Below are positions 28,634 to 40,700 of a DNA stretch of 64,000 nt, piece by piece. The position numbers and the translations under genes are program-made. The notes under the pieces were generated by a model. It searched no databases. It saw only the letters and a program-made list of their open reading frames with translations, and was not told the DNA's origin. This DNA comes from Ephydatia muelleri (taxonomy: Eukaryota; Porifera; Demospongiae; Spongillida; Spongillidae): NCBI GenBank assembly GCA_013339895.1, contig JABACO010000046.1, positions 116,001-180,000 on the forward strand, read 5' to 3'. Numbering within the stretch: position 1 is the stretch's first letter; the number at the start of each line of letters is the position of its first letter.

Positions 28634-30900
28634 ATCAAAGTCATCATCATCTTCTGCTGGATTAAATGCAAGTTCATTGGCACCTGTTCGCCATAATCGA
28701 AACAATTGTGGTGAAAACAATTGCTCATGAAGCAGTTCACGAGTAGAAATTTCACTGCCATAGATTTTTTCATTGTGAGAATCAGTCACACCTATGGCCA
28801 GTCTCTCTTTGCTTGCACTTTCTTCATTGTGAGATGCAGTAAAATCCTGTTCAATTTTGCTTGCTATCTCCTCGTCACTAGCACCAGCATGAACCTGCCC
28901 TAGATTACTAGCAGCTTCATGAATTTGCCTTTCTTCATATGTTTTCAACTGGATTGAATTATATAAATTTTTTAAAACCTTGCCGTGTTCAATCTTTAAT
29001 AAATACAACGCCTTATCACACACTTCAGCTATTGTAAAAGGGCCTGTCCACTCATTGTCCATTTTCCCTCCTTTTCGAGAAAGCTTTCTCATATTTCTTA
29101 AAAGAACTGGGCTTCCTAGTTTGAATTCTGCCTTTGCATGCTTGCGGTCATAGTAAAGCTTTTGTTTAGCTTGAGCATTTTCAATGTTAGATGCAACTTT
29201 CATAAAAGTCTCAGTGCGTATCATATCCAGCCTTGCAGCATGCCTCTGAGCTTCACTTTCAATTTCTGGGATTGCATGACCATTATCCACATTACTGGTG
29301 TGTAGCTGGATGGGTAATACTGCTTCTCTACCGTACATAAGAAAAAAGGGTGTGTATTTAGTTGTAGCATGAACACTTGTACGATATGAGAAAAGAACTG
29401 ATTCTAAGTGTTCGTCCCAGTCATCTTGATCAGCATTAATATATTTAACAAGCGACTTTGTAACTGTTTGATTCAGTCTTTCGTCAAGTCCGTTGGTTTG
29501 CGGTGGTATGCGCTTGCAATACGATGCTCAGTTCCCATCAGTAAAAAAAGCTTCTCATTTAGTGCATTTACAAACTCACGACCCTGATCTGAAATGCATA
29601 CTTTAAAACAGCCAAACCTAGCAATTAGGGAATAAATGAAATTGGCTATCCCTTCAGCACATTTGGATGGAAGAGCTTGAGCTTCGGGCCATTTTGAAAA
29701 ATAGTCTGTGCATGTTACTAGAAACCTGACAGAAGATCACAAAATGGCAATGTGAGGATAAATAATGTCAAATATCAGTGCTGTTTAATTATCAACGTAC
29801 ACACTGCACAAAAACATACCGTAGAGTCCCGGATACAACACCCCCTTCGCCCTCCATGGAGAAAATGGAATGTTTTTTCACACGAGCATATCTCCATCAC
29901 CATATTAAGCGCTAGGACTAACCAATTATGTTGTTTGAGAAATAAAAGTTTGTTGAATATTAATTTTATTATAAGTAACTACTGTAGCGCTTATTTTTTT
30001 ACTGAGATACGATCGGTTAAGAAAAAAAGTAATTTTTTCTATGCATACATGGGGATGGAGAGGAAGGTATTATAATTATACCCGGAACTGTACGACATTT
30101 GTTCCATAATAAATAAGGAAGGAGCAATGTACAAAGAGAATAAAATAAGTACCTAGTACAAATAAACACAATATTTTTTCACACTGTTGCAAATATGCAA
30201 GGAGTTGCTTAAATTACATCAATCCCCAAACCACATTACCATTTCACTCTGGAGCCATCAGTGCAAAAACAGGCTAGGATATATAGATTATGAACGCAAA
30301 AGATAACTTTGTTCGAACAAAATCATATAATTTTTTGTACAACTTCTCTCATTTTGTTGCATAATTACTTGTTTTTATACACTATGTACAATCGATTACA
30401 TGAAGCCCAGCATGAGAACTTTACCTGTTATTATTACGTGTCAGTGTCAACGGTCCAACGAGATCAATTTCAACTTGATGCCACACTTCAGACCTCACTG
30501 GAATGGGATGTAGCTCTGCAGAGGCCTTGCTTAGCTTCTTATTGGTTCGCTGACATGTATCACATGTTCTAATATGTTCTTTAATGTCGTTGGTCATATC
30601 ATGCCAGTAGAAACGAGAGCATGCCTTCTGCAATGTTTTATCCCTGCCAAAATGGCCTCCACCTGGTCATGCATGAAAATGGAATACAATGTCATGATGT
30701 TTACATGATACACAAGGAGTTATTACCTAGTTTATCGTCGTGGCAAGCTTCGGTCACTCTTTTCTGGTCTTCTTCGTCAAACACCCAACGTCTTCTATCA
30801 TATACAACTGACCATCCTCGAGTACAAACTCTCCTGCTTTCCTGCGTATCGTCCTCTTCCAGTTCTTTTCAGCATCCACTCTGTACGCCCTTTCCATAAT
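28634..30900 (-). pseudogene. Ginger integrase (transposase), three exons
   Basis: Exon about 30900-30727 encodes MERAYRVDAEKNWKR.. and, after a frame change, VFDEEDQKRVTEACHDDKL. Exon 30662-30425 has the HHCC zinc-binding domain (GGHFGRDKTLQKACSRFYWH.., RTCDTCQRTN) and EIDLVGPL. Exon 29725-28634 has the catalytic core: Asp in TCTDYFSKWPEA, Asp in SDQGREFVNAL and Glu in LDERLNQTV. These are followed by SYRTSVHATTKYTPFFLMYG and a GPF-type C-terminal domain (WTGPFTIAEV). Splice phases agree (1/1, 2/2). One base is missing near 29510 just before the catalytic Glu segment. This replicates by cut-and-paste, not reverse transcription, as no RT is present. Confidence 0.8.
29823..30093. mobile_element. 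MITE-like insertion in Ginger intron
   Basis: The two ends are diverged inverted repeats: AGTCCCGGATACAACACCCC on the left and, reverse-complemented, AGTTCCGGGTATAATTATAA on the right, each followed by a CCTTC..CTCCAT block. It lies in the 700-bp intron between the zinc-binding and catalytic exons. A related AGTCCCGCTTATAGGACCC string occurs near 55520. The target duplication was not resolved. Confidence 0.35.
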
Positions 30901-30929
30901 ATATTTCATTACGTCTTGATACAGCAGCT

Positions 30930-31190
30930 TTTCTCGGTTTTCTTCTCACTCCTACTCATTTCCTTTTCACTCCCTTCGCTCATTTCCTTTTCGCTCCTTC
31001 CGCTCAATTCCTTTTCACTCCTTTCGCTCGTTTTCTGTTCACTTCTTTAGCTCATTTCCTTTTCATTCCTTCCGCTCGTTTCCTTTTCGCTCCTTCCGCT
31101 CGTTTCGTTTTTCCTCCTTCCACGCGTTTCCTTTTCACTCCTTTTCTTTTCACTCGTTTCGCTCGTTTTCTCACTCATTTCATAAACTTT
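30930..31190 (-). repeat. coding-type 24-bp minisatellite (SEKEMSERSEKE)
   Basis: On the minus strand, about ten imperfect units of 24-27 bp (GAAAAGGAAACGAGCGGAAG type) encode RSEKETSGRSEKEMS-like repeats in one frame, with a single TAA. It lies immediately upstream of the Ginger integrase frame and may have been its N-terminal extension. Confidence 0.7.
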
Positions 31191-31756
31191 TAAACACGTG
31201 CGCATGTTTAGTATTATTAATATTGTGTGTGTCAGGGCCAGACGGATCCTGCATGCCTGGCCACTGAATGAGGTGACAATTGAGACCTGAAATGGAGAGG
31301 GGACTGCGCTTCTAGAAGGATCTCAGGTGTGTGTATGCTGACACATGGTTGCGCATTGGTATTTAAGTGTATTGGTGCATTGATTATGATTACTTTTGGC
31401 GTGGAACGACCTAGCGAACGTGGTGGTAATCCTGACAGCGTCACTGAGATTGTAGGGCATCGGATGTTGAATTATATTGTACATAAATACTGATTTCCAA
31501 AGCTACATACATGTATATATCTGCTGCTTATGGGCAAAGCTTAATTTATTTGGCTTACCTATACCTCCTGCTACCGGTAACGAAGTCAACAAGGGGCAAT
31601 GGGGGACCTCGTATCCTAGGACCACGCGTCCGGCCGGACGGGTAATCCTAACGGCGGACCTAGTATCCTAGGACCACGAGTCCGGCCGGACGCGTAATCC
31701 GGGGGGACGCGTACTCCTGTGACACCGGGTCTATGGCTTAGTAACATTTTACAGTT

Positions 31757-32320
31757 ATGGCGGAAAAACGAAACGTACACGTGTCAATTCTGAACTAAGC
31801 GATTCTGACAGTGAGTTTGAGAGCCAGCCTGGTCCATCAAAAAAGAGTGCCAAAAAGCGCAAGATGAAGTACAAGAGCAAATTTCAAAGGAGTGGACAAA
31901 GACCTGGCCATTCATCGTTGCGCTACCTGGAGATATCCATTCCTTTTCATGTACTGTATGCTCTAGGAGAGTATCCTGTCAGTACCAGGGAGTGCGTGAC
32001 GTGAAGGATCACATTAGTTCTCAAATTCATCAAACATTAGCAAAGGAAGCACTATCTCAGCCAAAGCTTTCATTTCCATCCGTTGATCCACTTACACAGA
32101 AGGTTAGATGCAAAAACTGATGTACACGTAACTACTGCTAATACCTTTATCCTAAGGTTACTCGAGCAAAAGTGAATATGACAAATTTTTTAGTCCATAA
32201 TATACCATTCTCCGTTGCTGATGATCTGAGACCTTGTTTTGCAATATTTTCCCAGACAGCCAAATAGCCAACAAAACTCCTTCAAGAAACTCTTTAAATC
32301 CTAATGGTTCACTGACATCA
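31757..32320 (+). pseudogene. hAT-like transposase N-terminal zinc finger relic
   Basis: The plus strand encodes, with one early frame change, MAEKRN.., SDSDSEFESQPGPSKKS, then WTKTWPFIVALPGDIHSFSC and CTVCSRRVSCQYQG..DVKDHISSQIHQ, a C-x2-C..H-x-H zinc finger. An intron (AAG|GTTAG to CCTAAG|GTTACT) leads to TRAKVNMTNFLVHNIPFSVA and, in another frame, FPDSQIAN. This order matches animal hAT-derived proteins of the BED/TTF zinc finger type. The remainder, including the catalytic and dimerisation regions, is absent. Confidence 0.5.
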
Positions 32321-32694
32321 ATAGTTTAAGTCAAACTTGCAAATAGACGTGATCCTGCTGCATGGGAACTTTCCATTGAACTGTTGAAATCTGCAAAGAA
32401 AGCAACAAAATAATATAACGATGAGCACAAAATGAAAAATCCATAGCTATATTCAGTGTAGTTAATTTATCATTGCATTTACAGTATTAAATTTGTTTGA
32501 AACACATACCTCTATATTTATGCATTATTATATTTGGCAATTGTGGAGGAACTTTAATGATGCAATTTAAATTGGTGGCCGGGTAACTATATAGATGGAA
32601 ACAGCGAGGATACAGAGCATGTGTTCGCATTATACGGACCATTTTATAAATCTCAAGGTTTTTTATTATGGCAGGTTGGCAGCCCTGCTCCCGC

Positions 32695-32987
32695 TAGGCC
32701 AGCGCGCGCACCAAGCCAGCAAGTGGGAGGAGCTCTGTTTGGAATAGCTGTACCTGTGCATGTGTGAATGCGCGGTGCGGTCGGAATCACAGCATCCCCA
32801 GGCGTTCTCTAACGCACCGGAGCCATATGCGCTACAGATAGCAAGTTTACAGCCGACAATAATCTGAATGTGTGAAGATGCATGCACACGAGTTAAGCCG
32901 CGCACGTCATGTAGATAACTGTAGTTCTTGTATCCATGGTTCTATTGTAATGTTTCATGCATGTACCGCGCACGCGCGCATCATACA

Positions 32988-33057
<70 letters not shown>

Positions 33058-33089
33058 CACACACACACACATGCACACATACACACATG

Positions 33090-33123
<34 letters not shown>

Positions 33124-33240
33124 CTAAAACGGAGGAAAAAAAGAACTCTATGCTCATGTGTACGATTTTACTTCTCACATGAGCAATCCAGACGTTGCTG
33201 CAGTCTGCATCATCTTCTTGACGCATGAAGCATTACCACT
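32695..33240. repeat. possible 5' receptor exon remnant and (CA)n tract
   Basis: Minus-strand frames next to the hAT element (PPTCWLGARAGL..) could continue the receptor extracellular exon upstream of the insertion, but this is unproven. From 32989 to 33124 lies a long CA microsatellite with ATG interruptions. Confidence 0.3.
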
Positions 33241-33694
33241 GAGAACTAAAGCAAGTGCTCTTGCTGTCGTAATTTAATAAACTACCCTAAATATGAGAAC
33301 ATTCGGGTGCAGTTTACTTACTAGATAGCCCACAAGTCGTCCCTCCCACCCCACCCATCAAACCCCTCTCCTTATCTCTCAAGCTGGCCTTCCCTCCCCC
33401 TTGACTCCGGCAAAGCTCTCTTCCCCATCCCTAACCATCCTGGAAGGCCACACCCCAACAAAGGCATGATGACGGTCAGCCCCTCCCACTAACTCAAGAA
33501 ACACAAGTCAGAATACAAACACAAGAAAAAGCATAGTACAAGGAGGATAGGCATGGGAACCAGAAGGGGAGGGGCATAAGGAGGAGCACAGACGCAAGCA
33601 CAAACACAGGCATTCCAAGGACACATCATCACAAGGAGAGTTCTAAAGGCAACAGGAAACTTTTGGACAGTAGATAGCTATGTGCAATCACTGT
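33241..33694. other. 3' flank of the ROCO gene
   Basis: No coding recognised; C-rich 33330-33480. Likely 3' UTR or intergenic. Confidence 0.3.
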
Positions 33695-34793
33695 TCACAC
33701 ACATGTCATAATTATTGTCACCATTTTGGCCTTTTGTAAATGACCTGTCCATACAGCATGATTCTGAAGAGCATTCTCCAATTCTTCTGCTGGTGCCTCT
33801 AACCCACTATCTCTTAAGAATGTCAGAAAATGATTCCAGGTTGTATTTTTGCGTCCGTTCCGATTGAGCCAGCGGCTGATGACTTCGGAAAGGCATCGCC
33901 CTGGATCCTGTAGCTTTGCCATGGCGATGGATGTACACTCGTCATGATCAATGCCTAGCTGCTGGGCGAGTCTCTCCCAGTGGGCACTGATGGTATGTTC
34001 AATGTGAAGGATTTGGATGTCGGTGTTCCCAGAAGGCTTGTATTTGATGCACCCGATGTCCCTTAGGGTGACCACCTGCTCTGTAGCAGAGAGAGTGTAA
34101 AATGGATGCACAAGGTTGATCTGTGTGTGTGTATGTGTGTGTGTATGTGCATGTATATGTACCAAATCGTGTTGCAATGCCTCTAAGCATAAGGCCATGT
34201 GAAGTGGTGTTCTTTTAATGTGCATTGTACGTGTAACATCTAGAGATGTGGGCTTTCATGCAACTCGTGCATGCATCTGGACATTGACTCAGTTGCCAAA
34301 GTAATGTGTTCTCACATTTGCTGAAATAGACATGCATGAATACATATTGTGCAGCTACGTATTTATTTGCACACCTACCTAAATACGCTGAGGTTTTGGA
34401 CGATTCGGGCTCCTGAGGTTTGGCTAAAACAACGGACAGAAATGAAAAATTATATACACACACACATATTGTAATGGCAGTGATGAATATACATTAAATC
34501 CTCACATGGTTTCAGAGTGACTCCATGGTTGCAAGCTATCTTTTCGGCCAAGGTGCGGTTATTTCCCCCCGCGGGTTCTGCCACAGCCTCGCACAACGCC
34601 CCCCAAGTTGGGATCCTGTTCAGCCCCTGGAGCCAGCCAGACAGCACGGCCTTCAGACAGTCTTTGGGAGATAGCGGGTGGCACTCACATATCACATCTA
34701 GCTCGGGTTTTCGCATGCGCAGGGCCAGCCCTATGTCACTCCACACGGCGGCAACGTCCAGCACTTCACTGTAGACATCAAAGAGGTCATCCT
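33695..34793 (-). CDS. tandem death-domain exons of the ROCO gene
   Basis: Death domain 1 (34793-34506) reads VAAVWSDIGLALRMRKPELD.., CLKAVLSGWLQ, TWGALCEAV and LAEKIA, the six-helix pattern with W..IG.ALG, L..WL and TW..L..A. Death domain 2 (34080-33695) reads HWERLAQQLGIDHDECTSIA.., LSEVISRWLNRN, TWNHFLTFLRDSGLEAPAEE. A 45-bp linker exon (34423-34379) joins them in phase 1. The reading frame is intact through to TGA at 33695-33697, in contrast to the Roc/COR exon. Confidence 0.8.
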
Positions 34794-37700
34794 CTGTTGT
34801 TATGGAAACAAACATACCAAAAATAACAAATTAAATAACAGTTTGTTAAAATACACATGTATTATGCATCATAACTACCTTTCAAATGAGAGTTGGTTAG
34901 GTTTCCCAGATCTGATGGCAGTGAGGTAGAAGAGGAAGGGACTGCTGGAGGATTTAATGTAAACCAATAGAGGTTATCACACATATAGTCTTATAGTAAC
35001 TATTTGTATTTTACAAGAACAATACATGCAGATCACTAGTGCTACTAAAATACATGTAGAAAGGCATGGTTCTATCTTAATGACAAGAAAGAAGCAGTAA
35101 AGTAAAATGAAATTGATTCACCACCTTACCATGTTCAATTCCTATCAGTTTGGGAAGGCGACTTTCTGCCCTGATCCATTCAACTATTGCCACAACATTC
35201 CCTTTGAAATCACAAACACCATCCTTTTTGCTCAATATAGCATTCTTCAATTTTGACATTTCAACACGAGGTAATGAGGTAGGCATAACACCCTTATTAA
35301 ACAGGGTGTACACCTGGCGAGGATCAATGACTAACTCCTCAACATCAATAGAAGAATAAAACTGGCTGAATGTCTTCCTAATGTCATAAAGGATAGTTAG
35401 CTCTTGATATTGTGGCCCAGGGAATGTTACAGCCACATATAGAGAACGAAACTGCTCTACCATGTCAAAAAGGATGGTCACTCCATGCTCATTATTCCAG
35501 CACATGCCAGTACTCCACGACTATGCACTGACTGATTAAGGCTCTGAAGCAGTGGATTACACAATGCTTCTATGCCATCACATGCATTCATAAGAGTGAG
35601 CATTAAAACATGAAGAAAGCGATTATGGAAGAACTGGTGTTCCTTCTTGGTATGAATCTGCCAACCAAAGCTTCCCTTTGTATTGATATAAGTAGGATCA
35701 AAACTAGCAGGTCTTTCTAAATCAATCAAAGATGGAAAAAAGAGGGAATAATGACTGCCAGTACTATCTCTGGTCAAATCAAGAGAGGTTTGAGATGTAT
35801 CTACTATTTTGAGAGTGCTGTCAACTAAGTGGCATAATTTGAGTTGTGATAAAAACTGGACCAGCATGTGAGCATCAAGGTCAGGAAAGCCATTCTGTAA
35901 TTTTCGTTATTGGGACTAGCCCAGTATTGCTGGCTAGAGCACGGTACCCCCCAAACGTTTTAGGAGCAAACAGCACACCTGCAACCCTCTCTAGCAACAT
36001 ATTCTTCTGCACCACTATCCAACTCCCGTCAGGGTTGCGCTTGTTGAGTATAAATAGAATAAGACCTTTGGCAGATAAGGTTGTAAGAAGTGGTATCATG
36101 GTAGAGGTTTCAGTGGGGAGAACATTGGTTTTATCTGTCCTAAAGCTCAAGACAGCAAGTATGAGATGGTTATGACTTGATCAGAAGGCACTCTCTGTTG
36201 TAAAAAGGCATACAGGATATGACAATCAGTAGAGATGACTGGAGATTGCTGGACCACAGTATCATTTGATTCACTCAGCACACCAATGAATCTTTTCATA
36301 TTGTCACTGAAGCGAGCCTGTGGCATCCAAAGCTATGAATCCTCTGAAGTGCTGATTATTAAAAATAGTTATTGCAAGGTCCTCAATGATGTTAGTACGA
36401 CATAAGAGATCTTTCTTTTGTACTTTGTCCACATGTGTGCCCATGACTATCACCTCTGATGGATGTGGACATTTAGAACATACACTAGATATCATTGTGG
36501 ACCAGTAGTGTATCTGTTTAATGATCTCTTCCTGCTTAAGGCTAACATCTACGAGTGAAAGGAATATGGCAGGACTGCTGGCCTCTATGCAGGCACAGTG
36601 ACTGGTGTAGTACTCTGGCTGACCAGCCATGTCATAGAGAACCATATTGCCATGTTGACTCTGAATGTTGTATGGGATGATGCCTGCTGTCAGTGGTTTG
36701 GATGGTTCAGCAGCTTTGTAAAGATTCTGAAAAGCAATATCAATAGTAATCACTCTGTAGCTGAATCACTCTAGTGCACTGTTTGTACACCATATGATTA
36801 GGTTTTGGCACAGCTACCCTCTGAGTATCTAATCTAAAAGCAACACTTTAGTCCTGCATTAATGTACTTACGATGGGAATGCCAATTGCAAATGACCAAT
36901 TTGTGCTGCAACACACAATACAAATTGCGTACTTTATATGTCTTTTGTGTATAATTACAGCTATTTGCAAACTAAATTAATAGAGACTACTACCATAGCC
37001 ATTCTCAAATCAATGCATGAGATTGAACAGATATGCATGCTTTAGTAAATTTAACAAAGTAGCTACAACAGAAAACAGTACACTTATTCTCTAATGTCCT
37101 AGGTAAGGTTTACTCTATTTCGTAAACTTCTAACAAGGTTGCCAAAGTGAATCTCCTCCAGTTGTCATGAATCTGACATGCCTCAGAGGACTTCCCTTTG
37201 GTAACCTGGTTAGACGTTTGTAGAAGAAAATAGCTATTTTAGCCCAGAGCTAAATGCATGACAGAAATGCGTGTGCTGTTAGATTTTAGTTCGACAAACA
37301 TACCTCTGGGAATATGCTTAGGACATTCAACATTTAGGTCTAATAATTAGCTTTTAAAACATTATGCATCTAAATGTATGCAAGTTAATTGTAAGATGAT
37401 AAATATGAACACAGTAGATGCACATATGTATTAAAAAAAGACAAGTCATGAATGCTTTAGATGACCTATGAAACAATTTCAATCTGTAAAACCCACAACT
37501 GTAAAGCTTCAGCAATTTGCATCATCAGAATTTATTTTTATTTAGTGTTACGAAGATTTCTAACATATTATGTATCTGTAGAGTCAGTTTCAACTCACCT
37601 TTGCTCGATCCAGTAGTGAGCCAACTTCCTCATTGCAATTGGAAATACTCATTATTGCCTGTACAAGTGAGAGAGTGATCCTATGTGAGCACAGAAGTGA

Positions 37701-40700
37701 CACAACTGGCTGATACAGTTCTGATAGTAACACATTTCAAAGGAAAGGATTATTCATTGTATTGCAATTCAAATTGTTCAGCATTTCTTGATTTTGGGTG
37801 CTTTGAATATTAAGACACAGTGTACATGTTTAGTTCCATCTTTATCAATGGTTGATGTCTGAGACTAACAATGAAGCAGTATGTTGATCAGTAATTTATG
37901 ATCTACAAATGATAGGGGAATACAATGTAGTATATTTTGTTTCTTTAAGCAGGACTGTTATTTCTTTTCCAAAGATGGGGTATTCTCTTGATGTGATTGC
38001 ACAGAGATAATGATCTACCTAATCTGCAGTGGGAAACATTACCCATATGTGTGACCAACAGTTGCCAAGGTGGTAACTGATGTAATTTCAATAGTTTTCC
38101 TACATAATAGTCTGCATGTACTATTTTTGCAATGCATAAATCAATGTTCAGCATGTATATTAGTGGCCTCAGGTATTTTCCTCGAAATAGGGGCCCTGAA
38201 CAGTGGGAGGGGCAGTAACACAAATGAAGTGATTGGTGGAAAGGGTTGAAAAGGGTTGTGGGGAGGAGTTGTGATATAAAAATTAATGGAGGAGATCAGA
38301 AGGAAGGATTCGCTCTGTGGTATATGGTGCAGGAGTGTGCTAGTTATCGTGGAGCGACAGGTCGGCATGCCAATATCCTCTTCTCTTCTTCCTCCTCCTC
38401 GTCCTTATCCTTGTCCCATCCTCCTACTCCCCTCCCCCACTCCCTCCCCCTCTCCTCCCCCCTCCCCTCCCCCTCACCTCACCTCCCCTCCCCTCCCGCT
38501 CCCTATTCCCTCCCCGTACCCCTCCCCCTCCCCTCCCATTCCACTCCTCCACCTGTGTAAGAACATCGCACGAAGACAAAATTGTAGCATTTTCTTCCAG
38601 AGGTGCCTTTCATAATAAAAGATGTAACAACATTAGCCAGTTTTGAATCACGGTTAAAATATTACACAGAAATACTTTGTAGCCCATAATAATTTTATCG
38701 ACTTAGTACAACTTCTTAACACTCACTATGTACTTAAGTAGCGAAAGAATTCATGAACGGTGATAACGTCCACGATTATGTCGTCAAAAGTAGAAACTCT
38801 GCAGGTTGTCATTAAGAATATCCAAGCTTGCGACCGAGCCAAAGCGGTACTACGAAGACATCGACTCCACGCGGGCTCAAAACAAGCTACAGTACTGTTA
38901 CTGTGGGGTTGGATAGGATCAAACAACTCTATATTTGCAAATAAAGAAGCATATTTGCAAAATGTAGTATGTGGTTGTAGGATCCTATCAAACCTCACTG
39001 TAACAGTACTGTACCTAGTCTCCTTGATTTTTGCACCACCAATCCTACATCCAACAGATAATCGATAGAGAAGTTATATACTGTTACTGTAATGGTTATC
39101 CTCATTGCATTCTTCAAAGATGGGTACTTGTGTGTTTTTGGAGCAAGGTTGTGGGAGGGGAACTGAGGGACTGTGAGGTAAGAGGCAATGGCCCCCTTCC
39201 CCTCCCCCCAATCCTCCTCCCCCCTACACACATACCATATTATATAACAAGGCGAGCCATACATAAAATCTAATACTAATTTTAGCTAAGCAATGGTTCA
39301 AGAGGGTACAGTACTAGATACAATTCCTACACATGACTTGCTCTGATTGGGCATGCACATACCTGGGCCAATGTACTTTTGCCTGCTCCACTGTTTCCAC
39401 ATAATATGACTTTGCTGAAGGTGTGCACAGGAAACTCACTGCAACTTCTCAACAACGTTAGCATTTCATAATCTCCACTTCCTAGCATCACTGGGGTCCT
39501 CCCATATCTGTCCTTAATGTTCACATCAATTCCTGGTGCCAACAGCAGTTTCTTTACACAGTCCGTGTTATGACACAGAACTGCCATATGTAACGGTGTA
39601 AAGTCCTTGCAGTGTGGAATGACATGAGACATAGATGCAAATTGCTAGTGAAACTTACCGTCTGCACAGTGTTGCCATGTTGCACGTCAGCACACATAAC
39701 ACACAAGAAGGAACAGATAAATGAGTTTGCACATAAGACAAACACATGGTATATTAGAGCGAAGCTACTCTACAGGTAGGTGAGTAGCAACCAAAACAAA
39801 ATGAACTACCACTTACCTCCCGAGGAGTCCACTGTACAAGTGATCACAGTACACATAATTGAGCAGAAGGAAACAATAAATGTTTACACACAACACATTA
39901 TCACATATAAGCAAAATTTCACAATGAAGAAAATTACCATACAGACTTATTAAAATCTCAATGATACTTGCCCTCTGTATAGAACAGTAAGAAAAGTAAG
40001 CAGCTGGCATGGCTTTATTGCACTACCTGAAACAGATTGATGATTTCCCAGATCCTAGAGGTTTCTCTTTCAATTACTACACTGTGGTGAGACATGGCAG
40101 GGGCCATACAGAGCTTTTATACCCACTATTCACTGCATGATTGGTAGTTACGCGTGCCAACATGGAGTTGATATAGCTGCTGCTCAACATTTTTTACAGG
40201 GCTGAAATGTCAGAAGATTGAAACTATAGTCAGATCTAATAGAGATTCATACAAGTGAGAACTTCAAAGGAAGAGAAGTGATAGCAAGACAAAGAATAGG
40301 CAACAGCTCTTCATCACTATCTAGTCTCGCAAGCCAGATGTACTTTGTTTGATGTACACTATGTAGACAAGAACACACTGGGGATCAGCAGTGGACAGTG
40401 TTGTGATATTTGTTGCATACATTTGACATGGTACATTTGGGCGAAAGATTGATCATAATTGATGGTATTGATAGAATGACTGAGTGCATCCAAACAAAAC
40501 AGTGATTATTAACAAAATGTGTACTAATTCTCGTGGGTGCCTTTTATCCAAAAACAAATCAAAAGTTAGCTTGTTTGAAAACTCTTCAGAATGAGCTCGA
40601 GCATTTGCTTTGCTCTTTTCGAAAGATTGCATTTTCAAGGTTTAAGCTGTTCGCATGTTGTTATACACTTCTGCTGATGTGAAAGTATTTTGAAAGAATA

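Larger units (their letters stand above)
26635..31724 (-). mobile_element. Ginger DNA transposon, 5.09 kb
   Basis: The termini are inverted: TGTCACAGGAGTACGCGTCC at 26635 and its complement ending at 31724. CCGG stands on both sides (26631-26634, 31725-31728) as a 4-bp target duplication. The ends continue as complex inverted regions rich in CCTAGGATACTAG, GTCCCCCCGGAC and CCGGCCGGAC. It encodes a retroviral-type DDE integrase but no reverse transcriptase or RNase H, plus a cysteine protease. TGT-type ends, 4-bp duplication, Gypsy-like integrase and protease are the defining traits of Ginger elements. Several single-base frame breaks make this copy inactive. Confidence 0.85.
26437..32694 (+). 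mobile_element. hAT-like element carrying a nested Ginger transposon
   Basis: The left end AGTGCTGCCAACC (26444) and the right end, reverse-complemented AGGGCTGCCAACC (ending 32687), are inverted repeats. CTCCCGC lies on both sides (26437-26443, 32688-32694), part of a 7-of-8 match, compatible with the 8-bp duplication of hAT elements. TCTCAAGGTTT motifs recur inside both ends. Apart from the nested element at 26635-31724, the interior holds a relic coding for a zinc-finger transposase N terminus (31757-32320) and then non-coding sequence, so most of the transposase is deleted. Confidence 0.6.

Noticed and set aside
28634-30900. Ty3/Gypsy retrotransposon for the 26.6-31.7 kb element
   Set aside because: No RT, RNase H, protease of aspartic type or LTRs; inverted ends and CCGG duplications instead support Ginger.
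32872-33228. Thr-His and Cys-Val repeat proteins
   Set aside because: Translations of CA/GT dinucleotide runs; the same at 8400, 14000, 21400, 42000 and 63200.
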